27,587 nt of DNA from Lentibacillus juripiscarius JCM 12147 (GCA_001311805.1 BBCA01000039.1:1-27587); one strand, 5' to 3'; positions 1 through 10,577 are shown, counted from the first letter of the stretch. Notes: generated by a model from the letters alone, not told the origin. A program made the numbers and translations.

Positions 1-64
1 AAAATTAATGTTATCAATTTAAGTTAGGTAGCATTATTTTTGAAAAAAAAGTAGTATTTTTCAT

Positions 65-1158
65 TCATTTTACAATTATTGTGCTTAGTCCTACTTTTTC
101 ATTTGCTTGTTTAGAAAATCCTGATCTATTGGTAAAAAATTCTACATGGTGTATATGTTTTAGTAACCGTTCATGGATGGGGTGCAAGCCCGCGTGTGTC
201 AGCACAAGCACCTTCCGTCCATTACGTATATAACGGTCTTTACGATAGGCCAATATATAGTTGATTTTCACTATATCGGTGTCCAGCAGGTTGATAAAAT
301 ATTTTTCTTCTCCATTGTGCTGGACGATATGGTGAAAGCCTTTAGGGTGATTGCCTTCCCTTACTGATGCTTTAAATGTCAGGTTCTTATTTTGCACTAA
401 GTATTGATGTAAGCTTGCTTGGTCATCCGCAAATTCAGCTACATAACTTTTGCCGAATCCCAGTGGAAACACTTTGATGCTGTTGCACTGTAGCATGGCC
501 CGACTATCCATGAGACGATCAATGACCCGAATAAAGCTGTCCTGGCCTTTGGCAAAGAGAGCATAGTTCTCGAAATAGCGTTCGCCAGATTGCGTGCGTT
601 CATCGGTGCGATGCATTTCCATTTCCCGTACGGTTTTGGCTAGGTTTTTGGCAGAAATACCATGCAAAAATGTATAGACTACATACGCTGCTCCCCTTGG
701 GCTTGTGGCGATACCCTGTACATTATCAGCGCGATTCAAATTAAAGGTACGCTTCACATGCCGGCTGTCCTGAATCGTCCATCCTGCTTGTTGTAATCGC
801 AGAAATATTTCATTGGTTGTGAGCAGGTACGGAACATGATACGTACGGACACGTAAGTCATCGGCCCGACGCTCAACAGGATAACCCTGCTTTCGCAAGC
901 AGGCTATGCCAGTCTCGCTGATGCGGTGGTGATTCCCCTGTCTCGCTTGTTTGGCATTGTAGCCCTTGGTTGGCTTACTGATGATGTAGCCGGTATTGCG
1001 CAGAATGCTTATTTTTTATAAGCATAGCGCCATGTTAGGTCATGGTGCTGCTGTATCTGCTGGGTGCTGAGTATGCGGTAGTCGTACAAGGTTTTGAGTA
1101 TATTGACGTCCAATGGCTGCAGTCGTTTTGATGACCTGTTTTTGTTTGTTTTTCCCAA
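65..1158 (-). CDS. Replication-relaxation family protein (one frame break)
   Basis: About 364 aa once one frame break is repaired. The N-terminal 70 residues form a winged-helix-like module (LDVNILKTLYDYRILSTQQI, then a basic second helix), followed by a mixed domain, as in the Replic_Relax family of plasmid and ICE proteins that work with replication or transfer initiation. The frame breaks in a T6 run at 1012-1017 (A6 on the coding strand); one more base joins the N-terminal part to the long open frame ending at 65. I chose a TTG start at 1156-1158 because GGCGGGTGAT lies just upstream; the first in-frame ATG (898) would remove the winged helix. It is the last gene seen in the leftward element operon. 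The family call is by pattern and could be wrong in detail; the DNA-binding N-terminus is fairly clear. Confidence 0.6.
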
Positions 1159-1325
1159 TTTATCACCCGCCTTTGTTGTTCGTGGGCCGGGGATGTTTTG
1201 TCTCCCCCAGTTCTCCAGTACTTCCGAAATGGCTCAACAAAACTATTCTCCCTTTGGTTTTTTACTACTGTTCGTTCAGTTACACCGCAAGTTGTCTCCA
1301 ATCAAGGAGTCTATCTTTTCAAATA

Positions 1326-1423
1326 GGTAGAATATCCAATTTCCATTTGGGTAGAATATCAGGGATAGTTCCAAATCGATTATGTTCTACCCGTGTATAA
1401 CGTTTTCTGGACAGGTAGAATAT
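1326..1423. repeat. Iterated GGTAGAATAT motif array
   Basis: GGTAGAATATC occurs at 1326-1336 and 1350-1360, GGTAGAATAT at 1414-1423, and the reverse-oriented GTTCTACCC at 1384-1392. The copies lie between the unknown gene ending at 1428 and the replication-relaxation gene starting at 1158. They may be binding sites of a replication, transfer or regulatory protein. No function can be assigned from sequence alone. The rest of 1159-1427 shows nothing else I can support. Confidence 0.5.
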
Positions 1424-1427
1424 TAAT

Positions 1428-2077
1428 TCAGCTACCAAAATATTTTCCTTCGTATTCTCTTGCAATTGATTGCTCCTTTTGATTAAATTTATCCTTATAC
1501 CAATCCAGGTTACTAACTTCCGGTATATGTTTTAAGTCGTTATGGTGCTCCTGTAAATAGCCTAAGAAAGAAACCAGGTTTTGTTCTTCTACTAAATAAG
1601 TTTGAATATGGTTTTGGGTGTCTGGATGTCCCTGTTGGAAAAGAGATAACTCTTTCCAACTATCATCTGCAATCAACCGCGTGTAACGGATGGCATCAAT
1701 AATGCATTTACTGTTGCCATTATCAAGATCGCGTCTAACATTATCTTTAAAGTAATGCAATATAAGCAAGGCGGATTTGCCGAATTGACAGTCAATACTG
1801 GCATAATTATAGGCTTGAAACGTAACATGTTGGTAATAGCTTTGAAGCGTACTAAAATAATCACGATCATGCTCAACGTTGAAAGGCAACATCCCGGCAT
1901 ACGAAAACTGAAAACCGGATAGCCATCAATAACCCATGGCTTACTTACAGCTAGTGGATTCTCCGGTAAATTTCTTTCCTCGAGCTCATCGTTTTGCATT
2001 TCCATTAATCTTACCATCGTTTCTTCTTTCAGTATTTCTATACTTTTTAGGATATTTATATAATGCGTCTGCAGCAT
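1428..2077 (-). CDS. Hypothetical protein of about 216 aa (one frame break)
   Basis: I do not recognise this family. The ATG at 2077 follows a good AAGGAGAAG ribosome site. The frame breaks at the A4 run near 1904-1907; one extra base joins an N-terminal part of about 57 residues to a C-terminal part of 154 residues that reads to 1428. The joined protein is soluble-looking, rich in aromatic and charged residues, with no membrane segment, signal peptide or obvious metal-binding or nucleotide-binding motif. It lies between the wall hydrolase and the replication-relaxation gene in the leftward operon. Repeat arrays flank it on both sides (GTCTGAC motifs upstream, GGTAGAATAT motifs downstream), which hints at a role in transfer or replication control, but that is only context. 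Confidence 0.6.
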
Positions 2078-2098
2078 GTTTCTTCTCCTTTTCTTTTT

Positions 2099-2328
2099 GT
2101 CTGACGTTGTGGAGCCTTTATTGTTAAGCTCTCACTCTGACCAACGTCCGACATATGATGTTTGATTTCCATTCGAAAAATAGGCTGTCCGACACTGTTA
2201 TTCAAACACCTGCCATACCAATGGTTACACCTACATAATAACGTCAGACAACCAACATTGGAGCTGTCTGACGTATTATAATGAAATATTGATTTATCAG
2301 GGATACAAAGCCTATTATCCCGTCTGAC
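2099..2328. repeat. Array of GTCTGAC/GTCCGAC motifs with a 10-bp inverted repeat
   Basis: The gap between the wall hydrolase and the unknown gene holds GTCTGAC at 2099-2105, 2266-2272 and 2322-2328, GTCCGAC at 2146-2152 and 2187-2193, TCTGAC at 2136-2141 and the opposite orientation GTCAGAC at 2243-2249. ACGTCAGACA (2241-2250) and TGTCTGACGT (2265-2274) form a perfect 10-bp inverted repeat with a 14-base spacer. An open frame over this stretch does not read like protein. It could be operators, an origin or a transfer site. Confidence 0.55.
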
Positions 2329-2339
2329 ATTCGTAACTT

Positions 2340-3420
2340 TCATTCGTTGGCTAAAAACTTGTTTATATATGGCATGGGATCTACCGATTCAAATGTGCCA
2401 TCACCCTTCTTTTGATGTATTTCAAAATGGAGATGTACGCCTGTGGAATCACCTGTTGTACCCATTTGTCCAATGATTTGGCCTGCTTTTATTTTCTCTC
2501 CCACTTCAACACCCGTTTTCATCATGTGCGCATAATATGTCTGCAATCCATTTTCATGCTGCATGATTACCAAATTACCAAATCCACCCCTATTAAACGC
2601 TGAATATACAACTTTACCATCAGCAAAAGCCGTGATAGGTTTGCCACGATCTTGGCCGCCAGCAATATCAATCCCTGCATGAAAACCTCTTTCTCCTTCT
2701 ATAACACGATAACCATAGGTTGATGTTAGGTTTTTGTATGAGGAACAACCCATGCCTGATCCCCTTTTATCTCCACCGTTGCTTCCTCTTTTGATACAAA
2801 GCCAGCGTTATAGAGATTATAAAAATGCATGACCTCGTCTACATACCAATCAGCATGATTATAAGCACGTATAGCTTTACGTAGATCACTGGATTTCGTT
2901 ATATAAGCTTCCAAATGGTTAGCAGCTGCAAAATAGCATCTTTTCTTCCCATGGGCTTGCAATGCCATTTCCATTAGCGTCTACACCAAATCCACCGTAC
3001 TTTTCAATCTGTTTCGGGTCTGTTTTGATGTCTTTAGGAATTTCTGTCCCACCTAAGCCTTTACAAAAGGGATAGTCCCAGCCCAACCAACTACATGGCA
3101 TGAATTGAAGATGTCCTTCTGCCCCGACTGGTGATTCCATCTCAATGGTGGAAAACAAGGTTTCTACACGATGGAGGGCAGCAAGTAATAACCATGGCAC
3201 ATCATATCTCTCCCCCGCCTTCTTATACATAGGATATACTGTTCCGGTATTTCTTTTTCAGCCATTTTAGAAGGTGTTCCTGTAAGCTGGTCATTTTTAT
3301 CATTGAAACCTATACCACCAAAAACATACCTAAAAGTAATACACCCACAAACAAAACAATACAAAAGAACATTACTAAGCCAACAAGAATACCAATACTT
3401 AGTTTAAAGATTCCTCTCAT
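2340..3420 (-). CDS. Conjugative wall hydrolase: lysozyme-like plus M23 peptidase (CwlT-type role)
   Basis: About 361 aa after repair. It starts at ATG 3420 with a membrane segment in the first 35 residues, then a lysozyme/transglycosylase-like domain (VPWLLLAALHRVET, an FMPCSW stretch, repeated helices), then a C-terminal M23 zinc endopeptidase domain with GFHAGID (HxxxD), YAHM and HLHFE (HxH) metal motifs. Such proteins cut peptidoglycan so that the transfer channel can cross the wall. Five one-base losses break the frame: a T run near 3320, a CC near 3230, A4 and T4 runs near 2935-2955, and A5 near 2730. Filling each restores continuous family-like sequence. ICEBs1 and Tn916 pair the lysozyme domain with NlpC/P60 instead; here the peptidase is M23. 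It follows the VirB8-like gene in the transfer operon. Confidence 0.82.
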
Positions 3421-3435
3421 AAGTACCGGTAATCC

Positions 3436-4110
3436 TTAATGATGTAAGACATTCAACATATAATTTCTGACCTGGAATGTTTCTTCTGTCTGCTTCATTT
3501 TAAGGGTGTAATTGACTATTTCCTGTTTAGTTTTCTTCCCTTTACTATTGTAAATATCACCTGTGATTCGAACCTTCCAAACAAAGTATTCCTTACTCGG
3601 TTCATAAGGCTCATAAACCTCTGCAGATACTATTTGTTTTTTATATATTGTGGCAGTTGGTTTAGGTGTTTTTTCTACAAGTTTTTGATACATCTTATCT
3701 GTCATATAAGCCCGAGCATTTTTTATATGCTGTGTCGGCCTATCACCATTAAAAGCATAATAATTCGTTGCAAATTGTTTAGCGACCTTTTTAGACTGCT
3801 TTATTTGTTCATCCGAAAAGTACTTACGATAAAAACTCTTAGGCTCTTTCAATGTATCTGGATCGGGCGTTTCTATCTCTTGTTGCTCATGATTTTCCTG
3901 AATTACATTTGGGTCTGTTGTTGTCCCTTTCGTTTCCTCCGTTCGACCTTTATACGCACGCACTGGTTGATTCGAAGTAGTATTTACTTTTGACACGTCA
4001 TTCGATGTATCTTCCGGCATTGTTTTTCCGACAAAGATAGAAACTAAAAACAGCGTAATGATGATTACCATTACGCTGTAAACAATAATATTTTTGGCTT
4101 TTTCGCCCAT
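3436..4110 (-). CDS. Single-pass membrane protein of the transfer operon, possibly VirB8-like
   Basis: 224 aa from ATG 4110, the first in-frame Met after the upstream gene stops at 4130; it has a GGGGGG ribosome site about 11 bases upstream. The frame is open back to an ATG at 4173, but that would overlap the previous gene. A short cytoplasmic tail is followed by one membrane helix (about residues 7-27), a polar linker rich in Thr, Glu and Pro, and a C-terminal domain of about 130 residues with alternating strands (for example EYFVWKVRITGDIYN and TFQVRNYMLNV) resembling the NTF2-like fold of VirB8/TcpC channel proteins. That similarity is from pattern only. The frame is intact. Its place between the VirB6-like gene and the wall hydrolase supports a mating-channel role. 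Confidence 0.65.
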   Translation of the reverse strand: MGEKAKNIIVYSVMVIIITLFLVSIFVGKTMPEDTSNDVSKVNTTSNQPVRAYKGRTEETKGTTTDPNVIQENHEQQEIETPDPDTLKEPKSFYRKYFSDEQIKQSKKVAKQFATNYYAFNGDRPTQHIKNARAYMTDKMYQKLVEKTPKPTATIYKKQIVSAEVYEPYEPSKEYFVWKVRITGDIYNSKGKKTKQEIVNYTLKMKQTEETFQVRNYMLNVLHH

Positions 4111-4129
4111 ATTTGCATGGTCCCCCCGT

Positions 4130-6361
4130 TTACTCCAATTCCGCATAATCATTTTGTTCCGTCTGTTTTTCATTTGCCGCCGGAGGAATATGGTCTTCTA
4201 GTGATGCTAGGTCTGCCAAATCATCACGTTTATTCATCTGAGCGCCCTGCATACCATCATTCACCGACTTAACATATTGTAGCCTTCCTGATGGTGGTTT
4301 CCCTTCAGGTTTCGACCCATCTTTTTCAAGTGCATGTTCAGCAAGTGTACCTTGGGATGCTATAGTATTTTCTGTTGTATCACCACCAGATGATTCAGGT
4401 GATTGTCCGAAATTTAATCGGCCAACATTATTTCCAGCTGCAGTCGACTGGACCGTGTCTGATGATAAAGTTCCCAACGTATCACCTTCTACATTTTTTT
4501 CCTTGTGTACCCTTATTATTGGCTTTCACATTATTATTATCAGGCTGTAAACTCGGCATTGGGTCACTACGGCCAATTTCTTGTTCCGTCGTCTCCTTAT
4601 TATTACCGGTATTGGAAGTCCCCGATTTCTCAGACGCTGTAGAAGAATGTACATCTTTATCAGGGGTTCTTACACTGTTTGATTCACTGGCTGATGTTAT
4701 TGCAACGTCTGAATTAGATTCATTCCTTTGTAGTGAGGTTAATTGGCTGGAGCGTTTAGCCTGCATACCACTTTTGGCTACATCTCCGACACTGCCTTCA
4801 CCTGTGGCCAATTTCCCAACAGAACTCCCGATATTTGCTCCAGCCAATGCTCCCGCTCCACCTGTAGTAAGACCTCCAATTGCGGCACCACCAGTTGCTG
4901 CTAATCCCTGCGTTCCTTTTTTCAATGGATTAGTGAAGTCCCCCATTCCATCTCGTATTTCTTGAACTCCCTGAGATCCGGCAACAAAAATGTTTTTAAT
5001 ACGTTTACGTAAAAAGAACAGCAGCATAAATAATACAAAATGAATTAATGCTGCAGCTATATACCCCATAAATGGATTACCAGATTGTTCGCTTGCCGTA
5101 AAATCAGCCTGATAAAGTAATTCTGAAATGGCGAATATAATCAGTGCTGAAAATGCTACTACAATTTTTAATACTAATGGCAATCCCAACTCGATAAAGT
5201 ATCGTTTAACCACATTGAATTGTCCTGGCATTGCCCCAAATAAAGGGCAAATGGAGCAAAAATCGCTATTAACATAAACCAGAATTGAAACAGCAGCAAA
5301 GCCAAAGCCAAAAAATATACAGGTAATGAAGTGATACCATTTATTGTTAGATACATTGGTGTGAAAGATAAACGTTCGCTGATATTATCATAATATAAGT
5401 TATTGTTATTCCAATCTTTGGTTTCCGTTGCTATAGCATCGTACCGTTCTTCAGAATTTGGCTTCGCTTTTAATAAATTGTTTACACGATTAATTGCTTT
5501 ATCCTTACTATCTGCTAAATTATTTAGATTGGTTTCACCGTACATCATATACATAAATGGGCGATCCACAAACAACGTCCAAAGATTGTTTTTCATCTCT
5601 AACTTTAGGCTTTCTTCATCAAGATTGGTTGGCCTAGCATTTTCAACCTCTTGAGTACCATTCTGGCTTTGTTCATTTGAATTACCCGCTAATACCAACG
5701 CACTGGCTTCCGTAGTCACTTGATTCAGCCCAGATAAGAACGTGGAGTAGTTCGTAAACAACAATAATGCTATGGTTAATGCTAGGACTGTTTGCAAAAT
5801 AGTTCCTAATGATGAAAACATTGATCGCTTCCAAACCATTAAAAATATAGCATAAATAACTGTAAAAACGGCAACGAATTTTGCTAGGTTACCAAAGATC
5901 CCATTTGATGAAAAGTTACCCATTCCAGTAATACCGGTGATTTCCTGCATAATGCTGTCCAATTTTTCAATAATTAAATTGATAAAGTCAAAACTGTAAG
6001 CAAAATCCAAGGAAGAAATCATAAAATTGGTCATTAAGATATTCATATCAAAAGCAATGTTGACAAGATAGTTGAAAAACTCATTCATTTTCTGTCCTGC
6101 TTTATTTTTCATGTCCAGGAACCAAAACTTATCAGTTACTTTATCTGCAAAGCTTTTTTTCTCATTAAAATCTTTAGGTACAGCATCTAAATGGTAATAC
6201 GATTCTCCATTACTTTTAAAATTACCCAATTGTTCATGTTCACTCTTATTTTTATTTTCGGCAAAAACAGGTTGGGTTGCCCCCATTGCAAGGTTTAAAA
6301 TAAGAAAAATTGAAATCAACTTAATTATTCGTTTCCATGCTTCATTCATAAAATTACCCAT
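4130..6361 (-). CDS. VirB6/TrbL-like polytopic membrane protein (ConG/TcpH role)
   Basis: About 743 aa after repair. A signal peptide (residues 1-35, ending near VFAEN) is followed by a periplasm-facing region and several membrane helices, including one near VFTVIYAIFLMVW, one near LALTIALLLF and a pair near FLALALLLFQFWFMLIAIF. Two more follow near VVAFSALIIFAI and ALIHFVLFMLLFF. The C-terminal third is a glycine-rich, then Ser/Asn/Glu-rich, low-complexity tail. This matches the CD3337/EF1877-type mobilome membrane proteins and ICEBs1 ConG, which form the inner-membrane part of the channel. Frame breaks lie at a C4 run near 5233-5236 and an A7/T7 run near 4492-4498; one base in each joins the frames. 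ATG 6361 is preceded by GAGGGG, which sits inside a hairpin. The gene ends at 4130, just upstream of the VirB8-like gene. Confidence 0.82.
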
Positions 6362-6364
6362 AAA

Positions 6365-6392
6365 AAATAACCCCTCGTGTAAGGGATTATTT
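6365..6392 (-). promoter_or_regulatory. Hairpin covering the ribosome site of the VirB6-like gene
   Basis: On the coding strand AAATAATCCCT (6392-6382) pairs with AGGGGTTATTT (6375-6365) over 11 bp, one of them a wobble pair, with a six-base loop. It is followed by more T residues up to the ATG at 6361. The downstream arm contains AGGGG, the only ribosome site for that ATG. The structure may limit translation of the channel protein, or act as a weak intrinsic terminator. Confidence 0.55.
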
Positions 6393-6421
6393 TAGGGTCA
6401 TTCCTCCTTCCTATATTTTAA

Positions 6422-7078
6422 TCATTTATCTTCAAAACCATATTCGTCTCCTGCCGTTTCTTCATCAGATTCCTTGTATTTATGCAATAATGTTCCTGAG
6501 TCTTTCTTTTTCACTTTTTCTGGTATGCTCTCTTCCATAGTTTTAACTTTCCATTCACCATCTTTATCTTGCTTTAAACTAATAAAGTTTGAATCACCAT
6601 CTTCAAATTTGTAATTATTCCATGGTTTCACATAATAAATCACTTCTTTTGAATCTTTACCGTAAACATATCCATATCGACGTATTACATACTCATCATT
6701 CAATTTCTTAAAGTCTTTAAATTGGTCGGCATATTTATTTTTGATTTTTTATAGTCTTGCTTATTAATAAGTTCTTTCCCATGAATATCATCACCATTGT
6801 CAGTAACAATGCCTGTAACATACGGTTGATTTTTCAGCTCTTTTTTACCTTTAGGAGACAACATTTCGTATGCAGCAGGAATATTTAATTCAAATCCAGC
6901 TTTGTAAAACTTTTTGGCTAATTTGTCTGTTTTTTCAAATACCTTTTCACGTTCTGACTTTTCCTCGTTTTTTGTATCCCCTTCTTTTTCACCTGTACTA
7001 GCCTCATTATCAGACGAACAAGCAGCCATTAGTAAGAACATGCTAATCATCAATAATAAATAATGTTTTCTTTTGCAT
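6422..7078 (-). CDS. Predicted lipoprotein of the transfer operon (two frame breaks)
   Basis: About 218 aa after repair. ATG 7078 has AAAGGAG nine bases upstream. The N-terminal signal reads into the lipobox LMAAC once one surplus A is removed from an A run near 7068-7071; without that the frame closes after eleven codons. The mature part is Glu/Lys-rich, then a globular domain with alternating charged and aromatic segments (RYGYVYG, IYYVKPWNNYKF). A second break at a T6 run near 6746-6751 needs one more base to join the halves. The first gene end overlaps the ribosome site of this one, so the pair is likely translationally linked. Lipoproteins are common in this position between VirB4 and VirB6-like genes. 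The exact function is unknown; surface exclusion or channel assembly are guesses. Confidence 0.65.
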
Positions 7079-7083
7079 TAGAC

Positions 7084-9770
7084 CTACTCTCCTTTGTATC
7101 GTAATAACTGAAGCTGGAAATCTGTTAAATGGTACATTCTTTCGTTTATTACTTCCACTAACTCATCCGTATTGGAATAGACAATTCCTTAGGAGTCTGC
7201 ATCAACTCTCTTTGTTTTTCTTCCTCAGTTGCGGTAGATGAATCGAATGCATCTAATAAATCCCGAAACACTGGATTAATATGAATAACCGCTGAACGTC
7301 CAAAGATATCCTGGAACAATGCATCACCACGACCTAGGTTTTTAATACATCAATATTTTCTTGTGTCTGTGGCAAGTTTAAATAATTTAACATCTCCTGG
7401 GCTTCTTCTGTTTTACGTAAACCAAAACTGAATTTCATTCCCATGTTTGCTACGTCCTGCCCATGATCTGAGGCATTCTGCGAACCTTTTATGAGCGTTG
7501 TATTGTAAAAACGCCCCATACGCACAATAAAGTCCATCAACTCGGAGCCGACCGCACTTTGTTCAATAGAACTAGCTTCATCCTGCAGGATGAATTTGTG
7601 CCGCATACGGTCTTGATTAAACATGTACTGTTTCGTAAAAGCTGTAAGCGAAATCATAATTGCCTCAGATATTTTATGTTGAGGTCGCAATTTTTTTCGT
7701 TGTTTTACTTGGCAAATTAAGGTTCTGCACCATTAATACCTGGACCGGGACATCAGGTTGCAATACTTTATATTGCTGTCCTACTTCCCCGAAGAGTAAC
7801 TTAGCAAGTTGGTTGCGCCGCAATGTTTCTAGCATACCTTTCAATTTATCAATCGCGTTAATACGTGCAGCATTGAGGTTTGCCGCGTTATAAAGATTTT
7901 CTAAATATGTTATTACCGCTCCTATACAAGGGTCTTCTTGTTTCGCTACATGTTCTATTGCCTCACTTAAAATAGCGTAAGCATCATCATTAATATCTAC
8001 ATTTGTAAGGTGTGTCAAAATATCCATGCAGATATCTTTACCTTCTTCCAAATCTGTACTTGTTCGAAAAGGGTCCAATGAACCAGCATCATTTGCATTT
8101 GTCCCCATTTGCCAAACAGAAATATACTCTTCAGGAATATAGGGAAGTCCCTTTGTCCAATTTTGCGGTCGCCCTTTGGATCAATAATTAACCCCTGGGA
8201 ACCAGTCAGGGCAGCCAAATAAACAAATAGATTCATAAACAAGGACTTTCCTTTTCCGGTCATACCTGCTACCATGACTGAGATAGAGTCAAACACATTA
8301 TTGACATTTTCATACGCTTTGGCGGCAAGGTCCGGTTTAATAAAAACAGGCTTTTGAAATTGACGTGTATAGCCGATATAAAAACCACGATTATCCCCGA
8401 TATTCGTTGTAGCGCCAAACATCATACCTGCCAAAATCGTTGGAGATACATACATAGGAAAATCATTATTAAATTGTTTTGATCCTGGTATGGTTTCCAT
8501 TAGTAAATTGAGTTGTTCACCATATGGAGAAACAATACTGACGCCAAATCGGGATAATTCATCCGTTAATTGCTCAACCCGTGTTTGCAATGTCCGTTTG
8601 TCTTTTGCAACGACTTTAAATACAAATGAACAACTATATCCCGGCTGCCCTGTCTGCTTAAAGTAATTTTCCATTTGCACAGCACCCTGTTCCGATTCAA
8701 CAACGCTTTGATCGATGCTGTCCTGTCCTTTGGCAGCTTCTTTTCTTTGATCTTTGTATTCTAATCGTGCATTACTCAATTTCTTTTGCACTAACCGATT
8801 GGGCTGGTGATGTGCTCGTATAGAAATAGTTACCGGAAAAGGCATTCGAGACTGCACATGGTAAAGCCATTCAAAACCGGGGTGACTACTGACATCATTC
8901 ATATCATTACAGACTAAATATTGAGTATACAGCTCTTCAATTTCATTATTGCGTATTTTACTCAGCAGCAAAGTTTTTGGACCCACTTCATCAATATTCG
9001 CATTTTGCAGATCAATAAAGGCATTTTCTTTTGGACGGATAGCTCCATGATGGATATTATTGGAATCTACACCCTCAACTTTATCACCTGATGCAAACGC
9101 CTGTCGATATGTCACATCTTGATTGGTCGGAGAAACTGAATAGGTTTTTTCTGCCAAATAAATAAGTTCTTCTGTTGTGACTGATTTTATCATAGAGGAA
9201 AAACCGTTTGCCATATTTGTTATTAAACTTTCCGCCTGTTTCTGATACGCCTCTATCACTTCTAAGGGAATATCATAAGGGTTTAATCCAACCGCCCGGT
9301 AGACTGGTGAACGCAGACCATCCAAAAATTCTTCAACTGATAAAGCAATGTGTTCCCCATATTTGGTGATAAATATCTATTTTTGGATGGGTCTAATTGA
9401 ACACCCAAGTAATGGATATATTCGCCTGACTCATTCAAAGAACGTTGTTTGTTCAAATGCTGATTGACTTGTTCCATAAAATGCTTTCCATTCTCTTTCA
9501 AAGAATAATCCATTCGCTCCATTTCCTTTATGGTTTGATTCACCACACCGCTAATATTTTTAGGCGTCGGATCAATGACAAAGTGCAAGTCGTGCCCATT
9601 ATTTGATAAATAACTTAACTGATGTTGAAATGGTTTTACTTTATCATCAAAATCTAAGAAATCATAACTGAATCCTTCAATTCGATAATAGGCCCATACG
9701 GTATTATCGTGTGCAAAAACAAGATTATTTTCAATATGCCTAATGGGAAATTCTAATATATTTGTCGCAT
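7084..9770 (-). CDS. VirB4-family transfer ATPase (ConE/TcpF role)
   Basis: About 895 aa once six one-base errors are corrected. The P-loop GMTGKGKS lies near 8250-8275, followed by GLIIDPKGD. The second half contains HKFILQDEAS, a Walker-B-like segment, and GSQNASD. VirB4 ATPases sit on the inner membrane and power assembly of the type IV mating channel. Breaks: near 9750 (T), near 9365 (A3), near 8168 (A4), 7690 (one surplus A in a run of seven), near 7340 (A4) and near 7180 (C2). The true C-terminus reads through to a TAG at 7084-7086; the last open stretch, ending in LLRYKGE, lies outside the longest frames and is easily missed. ATG 9770 follows AAAGGAG. The gene directly precedes the lipoprotein and follows TcpE. 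Confidence 0.88.
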
Positions 9771-9784
9771 GCCAAACTCCTTTC

Positions 9785-10248
9785 TTACTTATAAGTCACA
9801 AATCCTTTATAACGATAGGTTGTAGGTTTAAAATGATGTTTCTTAACACCATAGGTATAATGACTATGGAAGACATGCGTTCTTTCTTTGGGTATTTTCG
9901 TCCATGTACGTATGTCTTTCTGCTTAATTTCCGTGCATGATATAACAGAAAGGAACGGAAGAAATATATTGGTGATCGTCCTTCTGTTCCGACATCTGTT
10001 AATAACCAAGCAATCGTAATAGGTAAAAGAAATAAAATACCATCGGGAATCCACCTAATTAATTGGCCTAAAACCGGCGTTGCTAGCCAAATAACTTCCC
10101 CTATGCTAAATACAAGTAAATAAAGAAGCCCTTTAAAAGGTATAGGTCTGCCCAATTTCAGGCCGAACAGCTGATAAATTTTACGATCAAATTTTAAAAA
10201 GTTATTTAATACATATAATGGGATGCGCCTTTTTTGTTCATCCTGCAT
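9785..10248 (-). CDS. TcpE-family conjugation membrane protein (ConD role)
   Basis: About 154 aa. ATG 10248 has AAAGGAG six bases upstream. A short basic N-terminus is followed by two adjacent membrane helices (LLYLLVFSIGEVIWLATPVLG and GILFLLPITIAWLL) and a basic cytoplasmic tail ending in KPTTYRYKGFVTYK. This is the TcpE pattern: small, two helices, and a YRYKG-like C-terminus. TcpE/ConD proteins recruit or stabilise the VirB4 ATPase at the membrane. One base is missing from an A4 run near 9897-9900; without it the protein would end in an unrelated tail. The gene ends 15 bases upstream of VirB4. Confidence 0.8.
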
Positions 10249-10322
10249 ATAATGCTCCTTTAATTAGATAAGGAACAGCACTAACATAATGCTGTTCCTT
10301 CAAGAAATAGTTGATGTCTAAT

Positions 10323-10544
10323 TCACTGCCCAATGTTGAGCTTTTTGTTAAACCATTCAGATAACCCCAAAATAAGGTCAGGGTTTAACACAAATATACC
10401 AATAATTGAACCAGCAATTAATACGCCTACTGCGAACAACCATGCACGCTTAAAAACAGCCACCATTAACAAAACAATGATGATAAAAAACAGCACATAT
10501 TGTATTTCTTCGGTAAACCAACTAAACAATGGTTCCAAACTCAT
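10323..10544 (-). CDS. TcpD-family small membrane protein (ConC role)
   Basis: 73 aa, frame intact, from ATG 10544 with a GTGGGTGATGG ribosome site. It has two membrane helices (VLFFIIIVLLMVAVF and LFAVGVLIAGSIIGIFVL) and a short polar tail. Position between TcpC and TcpE, and size, fit the TcpD/ConC component of Gram-positive type IV transfer systems, where it is needed for channel function. Small size makes family assignment rest mostly on context. Confidence 0.72.
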   Translation of the reverse strand: MSLEPLFSWFTEEIQYVLFFIIIVLLMVAVFKRAWLFAVGVLIAGSIIGIFVLNPDLILGLSEWFNKKLNIGQ

Positions 10545-10577
10545 TCATCCATCACCCACTTTCAAGTTGTCTTTTAT

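Noticed and set aside
1035..1301. Open frame of 88 codons on the minus strand
   Set aside because: It is the wrong frame of the replication-relaxation gene; the in-frame alternative gives a recognisable winged helix.
2056..2343. Open frame of 95 codons on the minus strand
   Set aside because: It overlaps the end of the wall hydrolase and the start of the unknown gene, has odd Cys/Arg/Asn-rich composition, and covers the GTCTGAC motif array.
6387..6401. Four-codon leader frame (ATG ACC CTA AAA TAA)
   Set aside because: The AGGAGG is only one or two bases from the ATG, too close for normal initiation, so a regulatory leader peptide cannot be supported.
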